NCBI RefSeq assembly: GCF_914767665.1
Contig: NC_059502.1
Span: 60,680,031-60,744,030, forward strand
Origin: Harmonia axyridis
Lineage: Eukaryota > Arthropoda > Insecta > Coleoptera > Coccinellidae
Direction of reading: 5' to 3'
Length of the DNA: 64,000 bases
Position 1 is the stretch's first letter, and every line of letters begins with the position of its first letter. The notes beneath the pieces are model-generated. The model did not search any database, had not been told where the DNA came from, and saw nothing but the letters and a program-made list of their open reading frames with translations. Positions 32,556 to 42,000 of the stretch are shown piece after piece. Made by a program: the position numbers and the translations under genes.

Positions 32556-32631
32556 GCGTCTGTGACACGGCACACACAAATATACCAAAGTCACACTGAT
32601 GAGTCCGGTGTGTGTGCCAGGGACGAAACGC
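32556..32631 (+). ncRNA. Hammerhead ribozyme motif, type III layout, in the SINE
   Basis: All conserved core elements are present in order: stem III strand GCG, cleavage triplet GUC (32558-32560), stem I strand UGUGAC (32561-32566), its exact complement GUCACA (32590-32595), CUGAUGA (32596-32602), stem II GUCC...GGAC (32603-32606 with 32621-32624), GAAA (32625-32628), and CGC (32629-32631) closing stem III. Cleavage would fall after 32560. Stem III has only three pairs plus the A-U pair, like retrozyme and small animal hammerheads. Loop I and loop II contain ten perfectly complementary bases (32569-32578 with 32609-32618), which could form the activating loop-loop contact or compete with the fold. 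The fold was made by hand. Confidence 0.85.
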
Positions 32632-32759
32632 ATAAGTAGGCATATGTGAAATCCTACAACAGTAAGACCCAATAAATGGGGTATCTTCAGAACCGCATTG
32701 GAGCCACCTATGCACCTGTGAAGTATTTCCGTTTCCCAACGAAACACCCTGTATTGAAA

Positions 32760-33485
32760 TGAAAATTTGATCGTTTTTCTGAATTATTCACGTTTACTTT
32801 CGGGACCACCAAATGAATAATCCTTCATGACGCATAGTAGAATACTCCCAACTTTTCGTCTTGTTCGCCATGTATCGAGTACAAGCACTGTTGCCAACCT
32901 CGACAGAATGACGGCCACATAATTACCAATCTCTCAGGCTCAATTTATTTTACTGACGTGGGTGGAAGGAAACATTAAAATAATCGCAATAACCAGTATG
33001 AAAGTCCTGTGTCGCACAATTAAACACCTAATTATAAATCTCAGTGGATAACTTCGTGCGTTTAAGCCGAATAAAAACCCAAAAGATAGTATTTCCATTC
33101 GCTAATCAGAGACAAGTCGTCACCCGCTGCTTTCCATTCAATCTCAATAAGCCGTTAAAGGTTGGGAATGAGCAGATGAAGGCAGACACAATCGCTTCAC
33201 GGCTTTGGCGAAATGAATTGTCTTAATTCTCTGCGACTTACCACCAACTGAGAAAAAGTTGACAACGTTGAAGTTCAGCTGGAGGTGTGGGTTTTGCTGT
33301 AATTAGTTTTGAACTGAACCCACATAGTAACAAGTCTTTGGAATCCATTGCTGCGAAAAAAATTTTCCGCCCCTGGAAGTTTCAATGGAGATCATAATCG
33401 AAGATCCAAAGAGTAACTGGATTGGATGATGTTGGATGTTAGATGAACCAAGCCAATCTGAAAACCTTAAAGGTGGGGGAAGATA
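32760..33485. other. AT-rich spacer
   Basis: Nothing recognised. Confidence 0.5.
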
Positions 33486-33487
33486 AA

Positions 33488-33593
33488 GGGTGTTTTTTTA
33501 GAGTTATAGAACTTTGAATTGCAATAAAACAACGATGGATTATTCGATTGACATGAATTTTATTTATCCGCAAGATAATCTTGTGGCATTACA
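33488..33593 (-). mobile_element. Truncated mariner-like element, 3' terminus only
   Basis: TAAAGGGTGTTTTTTTAGAG opens a 106-bp stretch identical in kind to the 3' end of the other copies, including ACAACGATGGATTATTCGAT and AAGATAATCTTGTGGCATTA. Similarity stops abruptly at 33593. The rest of the element is absent. Confidence 0.88.
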
Positions 33594-34396
33594 ACTGCTT
33601 TATGTTATTTCAAAGATGAACATAGGTTTGATTTTTCAAACGTTAAGATCTTAGATAACGGGAAATATTTCAAGAAGAGAAAAAGAGAAAATGATAGATA
33701 TAAATATTAACAAGTCAGTTCATTTTAGAACTCATACTGAACATCTAAGTAAATTATATAATTCTGTACTGACTAAATATAAAAGCATAAAATTACATTG
33801 AATGAGATTTTAACTTGCCTGTAGTGAGTCGTTACATCCCTTGTTATAGGTTATATTCCTTGTTATTGGTATAAATTTCTCTATGACTGTTTTTGAATAT
33901 TCCAGATTTAATATTGCTAGAGTATAGTTTTTGATGTGCCTAGATATTGTAATATTTTGTAGTTGGATATTGATGTAAGCTTTCGATTGTGTTCGAAAGA
34001 ACTTAAAATTTATAGAGGTAAAATTTTACCGTTTTTGTTTTGTATATTTTGGTCATTTTTGTAGGCATGAGGAAGCAGATGAAAATCTGCGAAACGTCAG
34101 CAAATATAATTTAAGAAAGTTCTTTAGTGGTTTGTCCTTATTCCTACTAAAAAAACTATTTCTTTTGTTCTACTGTGGAGGACACAATAACTAATGTTAC
34201 TTTCAATTTGCTATATTTCTCTTGATTATTCAGATGAAAACAGGAAACTTTTTTTTTTTTTTTGAATTATGGCATAAACGCCACTAACGAAAATAATTTT
34301 CCAATTCCATTTAAATATAAAATACCAAACTCAATGAACAGGGATGATCATAAGAGAATATTTGAATAAAATGTCAATTCGATTTCTACCACATGT
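33594..34396. other. Unassigned region with a GAAACGTC hairpin
   Basis: No gene. At 34075-34098 a six-pair hairpin, GCAGAT-GAAA-ATCTGC, is followed directly by GAAACGTC and preceded by GGCATGAGG. This resembles a decayed hammerhead 3' half; the CUGAUGA box is not intact. The flanking DNA may be remains of another retroelement. A poly(T) run of about 15 lies near 34250. Confidence 0.45.
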
Positions 34397-34398
34397 AT

Positions 34399-35329
34399 GT
34401 TTTTTTCGAGGTATATAACTTTGAGTTGGCATTACTGTTCAAGATGGCGTCTGATTTAACAGCTGTCAAGTGATTTAATCTCAGTTTGGTTTGACAATTC
34501 ATCATAAATAGACTCACGCCTGAACAACGCTTGCAAATAGTGCAATTTCATTTCGAAAATAATGGTTCTGTGCGAAATACGTATCGCGCAATACGTCCAT
34601 TTCATTTTGTTTAGCGATGAAGCGCACTTCTGGTTGAATGGCTACGTCAACAAACAAAACTGCCGCATTTAGAGTGAAGCTAATCCTCAAGTGTATGTCG
34701 AAACACCGTTACATCCAGAAAAACTGACTGGTTGGTGCGCTTTATGAGCTGGTGGAATCATTGATGCGTACTTCTTCAAAAACGATGATGGCCAGAACGT
34801 TACAGTCAATGGTGATCGGTATAGAGCCATGATTACTAACTTTTTCATTCCTGAATTGAACAACCATGATATCCAGGAGCTGTGGTTCCAACAAGACGGC
34901 GCAACATGTCACACAGCTCGTGCCACAATCGATTTATTGAAAGACACGTTTGCTGACCGCTTAATTTCACGTTTTGGACCTGTGAATTGGCCTCCAAGAT
35001 CTTGTGATTTAACACAGCTAGACTACTTTCTGTGGGGCTATGTAAAGTCATTGGTCGATGCGGATAAGCCACAAACCCTTGAACAATTGGAAGACAACAT
35101 TCGCCGTGTTATTGCCGATATACGGCCACAAATGTTGGAAAAAGTCATCGAAAATTGGACGTCCAGATTGGACTACATTCGAGCCAGCCGTGGCGGTCAT
35201 ATGCCAGAAATCATATTTAAAATGTAATGCCACAACATTATCTTGCGGATAAATAAAATTCATGTCAATCGAAAAATCCATCGTTGTTTTATTGCAATTT
35301 AAAGTTCTATAGTTCTAAAAAAACATCCT
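34399..35329 (+). mobile_element. Deleted mariner-like element (DD41D type), copy 8
   Basis: The left end has lost the terminal GGG and reads TATGTTTTTTTCGAGGTATA; the right end reads AACATCCTTTA. The start codon region is mutated (ATCATAAATAG instead of ATCATGAATAG), and there are stops in the catalytic domain at TTTAGAGTGAAGC and TATGAGCTGG. From 34829 to 35227 the frame is open and holds the second and third catalytic D. It carries the common internal deletion. Confidence 0.9.
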
Positions 35330-35334
35330 TTATT

Positions 35335-36116
35335 GGGGTAAAGGTAAATGAAAAGCATCCTAATTGAAACATGGGTTAACCACGTTTTGAGACAACATTA
35401 AAACAAAAAAAAACAGTAAAATGCATCAATTATGCGATCGTTTATATTGTGCTGAATAATTCAATGAGTTCAATCTCTCGTGAGACACATCAGCGAGTAA
35501 AACCGATCAGAACCTGTATATAACACACGATTTCTTATGCGTCAATAGTTATGGCGACTTATCTCCGAATGTGTGCATACGAAATTGGTAATTACAGGCT
35601 ACATCCGCTCGACAAATAAGATTTATTAATAAGTAATCCCGGCGAGTATGACTCCCGTAATGAATGTATCTTCAACAGTTCTTCGCTGGGTCCCGTTACC
35701 ATCACACGTTGTTAAACGGAACTGTCACTGGTTGTGGACGGGTCCTACACTCGACGATGGATAGTGTACCACACTATCATGAGCGAAATAAATCACGTAC
35801 CTTTTTATCGGGTATATGATTGAACGATTCGTGGAAAATCGACTGAAATATTATTGCGTCGGTACAAATTTAGTGTCGATGTAAAAGTTGTCGTTTGGAA
35901 CCGGTAATGAGATATAGCTTTCGTATGGGAGACATGTCATTTCTTGTTCAGTTATAACTGTATGAAAAACTGGGGCTAACTGAGACTGATATAGTGTACA
36001 CGCGATGCGATTGGTAGACATATACCCCGTTTGTTTACGTTCTAAACTGACGCCAACATTCCTAGATCGTCTCGTCTGTAATGAATCCTTGTATGCTTGG
36101 ATTTCTCACTCGCAAA
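35335..36116. other. Spacer, moderately GC-rich in part
   Basis: No gene recognised. The part at 35490-35800 is less AT-rich and could be host regulatory or untranslated sequence, but nothing in it identifies this. Confidence 0.45.
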
Positions 36117-36118
36117 TA

Positions 36119-37568
36119 CACTGCGCAAAAAAATTAACGCACATTATGGAAATCTCAAATTTATTCTACAACTGAAGGTGTTCTCATTGATAATTATTTT
36201 TATCTAAATTATGCATGCATATGTTATCCACTTTCAACGTTTTTCTTCAATACAGATGTTTTTTCCCAGCAGGAATAAAAAAAGATGAGATTATCAGATT
36301 CTGAATGTATTGGTTCCATTCTGAAATCAGTTGTTCTCGATCAATTCTAGTGATCAATAGTTTTTCTTTCGTTTGATTTTCTACACTCGATCGCTATGCA
36401 ACGCGAAACACGCAATTTGACCCAAGAGGAATGTGCCCAAGCGGTAGTTTTGCGAGAAGAAGGGTGGACATACACAAGAATTGCAGAAAGGTTTGGAGTT
36501 TCCCATACAAATGTGTCCAGAATGTTGCAGCGATTCAGGGAGACAGGTATGAATGTCCGAAGACCAGGACAGGGTAGACCACGGGTAACAACTGCCATTC
36601 AAGAACGTTACTTGAGAGTTTCTCCGTTGAGACCACGGTTTGCAACCTCTCGCCTCCTTCAAAATCAGCTTGAGCAAACTCATGGGGTGCAAATTAGCAC
36701 TCAGACAATATGAAATCGCCTCAGAGAATATGATTTAAGGCCTCGTGTCGCGGCAAGAGGCCCAGCTCTTACCCCAGCCCATCGAAGGGCGCGTTTGGAT
36801 TTTGCGAGAGAGCATATCCATTGGGAAGAGGCTGATTGGGAAAGAGTTCTCTTCACAGATGAGTCTAGATTCTGCCTCTACCATTGTGATCGACGTTCCC
36901 TTGTATACTGACGTCCACATGAAAGATATGCTCAGTGCAATTGCCTGAATACTACTGGTTTCGGGGGAGGATCGACTATGGTATGGGGTGGAATATCTTT
37001 GACTGCTCGCACAGACCTAGTGGTCGTTGATAATGGAGCTATAAATGCTGATAGGTATAAAAGGAACATTCTTGAAGAGCATGTAGTGCCATTTGCCCCA
37101 TACATTGGTGAAAATTTCACTTCTATGGACGATAATGCCAGACCCCATCGTGCGCGCATCGTTCAGGAGTACCTTGAAGAGGTACCTTGAAGTCTCTCGA
37201 ATGGAATCGCCAGTAAGAAGTCCAAATCTCAATCCGATCGAGCAGGTTTGGGACAACCTCAATAGAAGGCTGAGAAGTTCGGAAAATCATCCTCTTCTCT
37301 TAATGACTTAGGAATCCAACTCAGAGAAATCTGGGAAGGATTAGATCAGCTCAGAACATTATAGGATCACTCATTTTGAGTATGAACCGTCGTTGCCGAG
37401 CTGTAATTAACGCAAGGGGTGGAAATACCAAGTATTAAATCATTTATCAGCATTCCAGTATTTTAAAAATTGTTTATTTCTCTTTTTTCACATAAGATTC
37501 GTTAAAATCCTGAAATTTCTTCCATTTAATGTGTCTTATTGTTAAAATTTAAATTTTTTTTTGGTGAA
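36119..37568 (+). mobile_element. Tc1-like element A, degenerate
   Basis: The left end begins CACTGCGCAAAAAAATTAAC directly after TA. A weak inverted counterpart (TTAAATTTTTTTTTGGTG) near 37548-37568 may be the right end. The transposase gene between them is broken. Element length of about 1.45 kb is normal for Tc1-like elements. Confidence 0.7.
36396..37311 (+). pseudogene. Tc1-like transposase, broken (element A)
   Basis: The start MQRETRNLTQEECAQAVVLR opens a paired-type helix-turn-helix region (WTYTRIAERFGVSHTNVSRM) followed by the GQGRPRVTT hook. The frame is cut by TGA at 36711, resumes as NRLREYDLRPRV, reaches the first catalytic D in VLFTDESRFCL, and breaks again near 36900. It resumes at 36978 with GGISLTARTDL and the second catalytic D in MDDNARPHRA, and shifts once more at 37188, where GAGGTACCTTGAAG looks like a small local duplication. 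The last motif, SPNLNPIEQVWDNL, supplies the catalytic E of a DDE transposase. It is dead, with at least three breaks. Confidence 0.82.
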
Positions 37569-37740
37569 ACATAGATAGTACCTACAGCAAGGAGTAAATG
37601 ATTGAATTTGGAAAAAAAAATCATGAAGGATTTTCCATCTAAACAATTTTTGTTACTTGAATATTGTAGTCGTTTTTGGCAAGCTTTTTAAATTTCACAA
37701 TCAACCAGCTGTTCGAGGAGATGTTCAGTTGATGTTTAAA

Positions 37741-38449
37741 TGCCTAGAGCTCAAGTACGCGGAATTTATCGCCAGTTAAGTGAATATGAAAGAGATCGAA
37801 TAGGTCTATAGGAGGCGGGGTTGTCATTTCGAGAAATCGCTAACCTTACGAACAGAAATCCAACTACTCTTATGAGATGTTGTCAAGCGTGGTTTGATAA
37901 TGCCCAAAATCGAAGGAGAGTAGGCACCGGATGTCGAAGGGGCACAAAGTGAAGTAACTGTCCGAACGGTTTACCGCTGGATAAGGTCTTTTGGACTGCA
38001 GCATTATCGACCCGATCTTGTGTTACCTCGGGGAGAAAGACGTGAACCTCAGTTTGATGTTGAGTGTCATGTCCACCGGACAGTAGGCATTATGGTATGG
38101 GATGCTATTGAACATACAATTAGGTCATCTTTAGTTATTCGAGGTAACATGACAGCGCTGCGTTACCTTTGAGAAATAGTGGAGCCTTATATTCTCCGTT
38201 CCCTTGACCGGCGTGAGAATCCAATATTTCAGCAAGATAATGCCCGACCTCATGTTTCCAGAGTTTTTCGAAGCGGCCTATGTGAATCTTTTGCCATGGC
38301 CGCCCAGTTCCCCCGATCTTTCGCCCATAGAGCATGCTTGGGACATCATGGTTAGGAGACTTGAAAATTTACCTCAAACCCCACGGATTTTGGCGGATCT
38401 GAGACATGAAGTACAGGTAGTTTGGGATAGTATCCTTCAAGAAGAATAG
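37741..38449 (+). pseudogene. Tc1-like transposase, broken and internally deleted (element B)
   Basis: It is a different family from element A. It starts MPRAQVRGIYRQLSEYERDR with an immediate stop, then EAGLSFREIANLTNRNPTTL and CCQAWFDNAQNRRRVGTG (helix-turn-helix part). A deletion joins this to TVRTVYRWIRSFGLQHYRP, and a second one lies after PRGERREPQFDVE, removing the first catalytic D. The second D is seen in FQQDNARPHVSRVF, and the last motif in SPDLSPIEHAWDIM at 38310-38350, in a shifted frame. The C-terminus DLRHEVQVVWDSILQEE is intact. About 240 of an expected 340 residues remain. Confidence 0.8.
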
Positions 38450-38454
38450 ACCAA

Positions 38455-39668
38455 CAGAGAAATGTATTCAAATATTTTTGCTTTTTGTATGTTTTTTGAA
38501 TTATTATTTAATTTTACAGTATAATTCGGGTGTTTTCAAGCCTATGTTTCCATTAATAGATAATACTCAATCAAAACATAGTCAAATTACCATATATTTT
38601 ATTATTATTTAATTATTCCCGTTGTGTGAATATGGGAAACAACAACGATCACGTTATCTCAATAAATAAACAAACCAAAAGTTCAAAATCAATAAACCTT
38701 TCATAAAGTTATTTTGGAATTGTTTCAATGTCATCGTGTGGTTGGATATATGCGGAATTCTCAGATATGATTCATTCATCCTTTGAAGCTTCGGTGTCAT
38801 GTGGTTTGTACCTATATTTTCGGCCATGGGAATTGAAGAGAATGGGTTTCTCAATGCAGCGCAATCACTTCATTCGATCCATATTGGGAATTTCACCGAA
38901 TTCAATTCGAGTTTTTATGCGGTTATCATTCAGAGTCAACGTGAATAAATTTTATATTTTTATGAATTCTACATTGAGATTTATGGTTGGAATCAATATA
39001 TTACGTTTTATGAAGCCTATGGTTACATTTTATCCTTTTGTTCTATTATTTAGGCATTACCAACTCAGTTCAGTAAACGTAAAACATATTTCAATCCATA
39101 AATAAGTAATTTTGAAATCCTGTTGAAGCATCCTTACAGAAGTATAGTACGTCAAAAGTTTAACTGTAACAAATAAAACCCATAGGCATGCAGATATTGG
39201 TACCATGAGTTAATTAACATTCCAATGAGGGACGCTGATAATAAAAATTTAATTGGAGAACAATTGCGCATAAAACCCTATGAACAATGCATAATGCAAC
39301 AGATTGTGGGAATAGAGACGATTTCGCATACCTATACTGTTAACTATGGTTAGTATACATCGAGTTACAATATCACCGAAATTAGAAATTGAATGAAAGA
39401 AAGAATCTTCAACTATCAGCCCCTTATTACTCTATTCATGTCTATTTCTTTATTAAAAACCTTATGACTCATAAATGGACTTCCTCCCAAAAATATCTAA
39501 ATGTCGGTCGACCAAGAGAATTTTTATTCGTTTGAGGTGGCATAATTCAAAGTATAAAGGACGGTGTCAGTATTAATCCCTTTTGTAATTTCACTACATT
39601 TTTTGTTTTTATAAGCGTCAAAAAAGTATATTGTAGTCAATAGTGCGGAACATTCGTCAGTAAACACG
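38455..39668. other. AT-rich spacer
   Basis: No gene recognised. The frame at 38728-39105 (125 codons) has no known motif and an AT-driven composition. Confidence 0.45.
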
Positions 39669-39669
39669 T

Positions 39670-40330
39670 TTGAAATTGAAGTGGAGGAATAATATCCTTC
39701 AAAAATTAGCTGGTTCTTCATGGGGTGCTGATTCCAGCACCCCATGTTGTTCTGTTTGGTTCAATAGTGCTCATGTTCATAAAATTGATGCACAGTTTAA
39801 TGTTTCTATGAGAATTATCAGTGGAACTATTCGATCTACACCTTTACATTGGTTATAAGTGCTATCACATATACTTCCGCCTCATATTCGTAGACAGGTT
39901 TCAGTCAAAAAACCTTGGGAAAAATTTCATTTCTACCCGAACTTATTTTCAATTGTATCTTACCTCCCAGATACTAGAACTGCCAGATTAAAGTGACGCA
40001 AACTTTTATGGATTGATACTTTCCTTCAATCTGATGAAAGTGAAAAGGAAATTTGGCGTTCGGAATGGAGTTCTAGTAATGTCTTCAACAGAAGTCTAAT
40101 CGTTGATCCTTCAGAGAAAGTTCTAGGTTTCAATCTTCCTAGGAAAATTTGGTGTACCTATTTTAAATCGACTAAGGACTGTTGATGGTCGTTTCAAAAA
40201 TATGGTCTTCAAATGGCATTCCATTGAAAGCCTACTATGTGAGTGTGGCGTAGAAGAAACCATTGACCACTTAAATACTTGTCCAATTTATACATTTCAT
40301 GGTGGTTTCCAAGCTATCCATTCAGTTTCA
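39670..40330 (+). pseudogene. 5'-truncated Jockey-like LINE polymerase ORF
   Basis: The translation starts MKLKWRNNILQKLAGSSWGA, then FNSAHVHKIDAQFNVSMRII and SGTIRSTPLHWL before a stop. In other frames it continues LPPHIRRQVSVKKPWEKFH, EIWRSEWSSSNVFNRSLI, SEKVLGFNLPRKIWC and finally CECGVEETIDHL. This is the thumb-to-C-terminus part of an insect Jockey-type LINE reverse transcriptase with its terminal cysteine motif. At least five frameshifts or stops are present. A shorter copy of the same element lies at 22140-22232. Confidence 0.75.
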
Positions 40331-40344
40331 GATTCTTATTTTGG

Positions 40345-40585
40345 TGAAGAGGAATGATGCAGAAGATTTTGTTTGGATGAAGAGGAAGCCCTTCAATTTA
40401 AATATGCCAGCTTATTCTGTAAACAAATACTCAAACCAGTCACTGCACCTATACAGGGAAACAGAGTTTTTGCTGAGAATTTTATATGTATTCATATATC
40501 ATACGTTGAAATGTATGATGCCCCGTTTACATTAACTCTGCTGATACTGAGATAGCATCTACACTTGCTTTGTTGTTTGTAAACA
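40345..40585 (+). repeat. LINE 3'-tail repeat, copy A
   Basis: It follows the Jockey-like ORF and resembles 51722-51945: both share AAGATTTTGTTTGG, GTGAAGA..AAATATG..AGATTATT-like blocks, CAAACCA.TCACT.CACCTATAC, GTTTTTGCTGAG, GTTGAAATGTATGAT and ACTTGCTTTGTTGTTTG-like ends. It is probably the 3' untranslated region of that LINE. Confidence 0.6.
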
Positions 40586-40599
40586 CTAATTAGCCCAGA

Positions 40600-41815
40600 C
40601 ATAAGCATAAACAAGGCCCAATGAAAAGAAAGTTTCAGCGGCCTTTTTAGGCTTTTGCTTCGTCAATATTCATATTTTTCTAGAAAGGTTTTTTTTCAAA
40701 TATAGGAAAGAAAGCAAATTCTAGAAAGACATTTATTTCAAAATCTTGGAAATATTCCGAAAATTGAACATACAGAAAATTTTCAAAGCAAATATGAAAA
40801 CTCATTCGTAAATAATCTTAATTTTATTTTCACATAGTCAACAAAATCTGATCAGACGTTAATTTGTGATTACCGAACATTGAAAGAGTAAGCTGAATTT
40901 TTTACTAGAAGAATTCTCTTCATGAGGATACAGTCTACGAATATAAAGCACCTCAGATTAATTCAGTCTATAAAATTACCAACAATCTTCTAATTTGCCA
41001 AATCAGCTCAGCCGCGAAATACCCGCTAAAAGACCCATGAAAAAAATACCATAAAAACCATACCACATATTCGTTCTCGAATTATTTCTCCCGGCTTCCA
41101 TATAATTTGCGACAATCACCGAATGTGTTTTAATGTATTTAATTGTTCGTACCCCGTGGCTAAGTGTGTGAAACAGTTTTAAGTTCATGGCAGTTTTGAT
41201 GTGGCGAATACCAATATTGGTAACGTGGGCTAGGTCCAGATTCCAGATAGTGATACGGTTGTCTATTAATAATTCAATACCAGTGACGAAATCATTTCAC
41301 GCTATCTGCGTAAAGCTGGGCGAATTAATGTATACATAACATGGAATAATATGATAAGAGCTACTTCAGATATCGCATTAACAGGAATTCAACTCATGAA
41401 TGTACACATTCGGTGATATAAGAGCAAGTGCAAATGTTTCAGAAGCGTTCCTTAGAATAGCAATAATATCCATCTTCTGATGAACCAATAGAATCCGTAA
41501 ATTTCCCATGGTTACAGTGTATTGATAAGTGAATATACTACTTGACGACGTGGTATCATCGTTTTTGTGTTTCGCCTCCTATCATATTGTGATCTTTTCC
41601 TTAGTAACATTCCTGTACTTTCGCCAAAAAATAGAAGTCATGCTCAGTGGAACGCCATTGAATTATCAAAATGTAGTGCTTGGGTTTTAGCTATTGAAAT
41701 TATTCGTTAACTAATAGCAACGAATGCCACCCGAGCATGGACAATATGTTTCGATTATACGAATCTCTTCACGAGACGTAGTTCGCGAAACACCACTCCT
41801 GAATCGGTGTATAAT
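40600..41815. other. AT-rich spacer
   Basis: Nothing recognised. Confidence 0.5.
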
Positions 41816-42000
41816 CGAATATTTCCCTCCTGTCAAAAATTCTATGTCTATGGTGAACAATTATCGAAAATTACAGCGAATATTTCCCTCCTGTCAAAAA
41901 TTCTATGTATCTGGAGAACAATTATCGAAAATTACAGCGAATATTTCCCTCCTGTCAAAAATTCTATGTATCTGGAGAACAATTATCGAAAATTACAGCG
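41816..42000. repeat. Three tandem 61-bp repeats
   Basis: The units start at 41817, 41878 and 41939, each opening with GAATATTTCCCTCCTGTCAA and ending in TTATCGAAAATTACAGC. Units 2 and 3 are identical; unit 1 differs at a few sites. The core GAACAATTATCG is the reverse complement of CGATAATTGTTC in the neighbouring 375-bp units, so the two arrays are related. The open frames across them are repeat artefacts. Confidence 0.92.

Larger units (their letters stand above)
32456..32758 (+). mobile_element. tRNA-like SINE carrying a hammerhead ribozyme motif
   Basis: The head has a perfect internal RNA polymerase III B box (GGTTCGAGTCC) inside a perfect T-arm (CCGGG-TTCGAGT-CCCGG), with an A-box match (TAGCCTAGACG) about 50 bp upstream. 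The body contains a complete hammerhead motif about 30 bp after the head. The 3' boundary is uncertain; I place it near the AACACCCTGTAT motif. No poly(A) tail is evident. Only one copy exists in this window, so element limits rest on the head and ribozyme alone. A degraded genuine tRNA gene is less likely because the 5' acceptor strand pairs poorly. Confidence 0.7.

Noticed and set aside
32473..32747. Two 85-88-codon minus-strand frames containing SRRDSNPAPCR and GAAGTRTRHLVASR
   Set aside because: These are antisense translations of the tRNA-like T-arm. They mimic commonly mis-annotated short proteins but come from the SINE.
40040..40070. CTGATGAAAGTGAAAAGGAAA in the Jockey-like LINE relic
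   Set aside because: It encodes SDESEKE of the LINE protein and lacks hammerhead stems.
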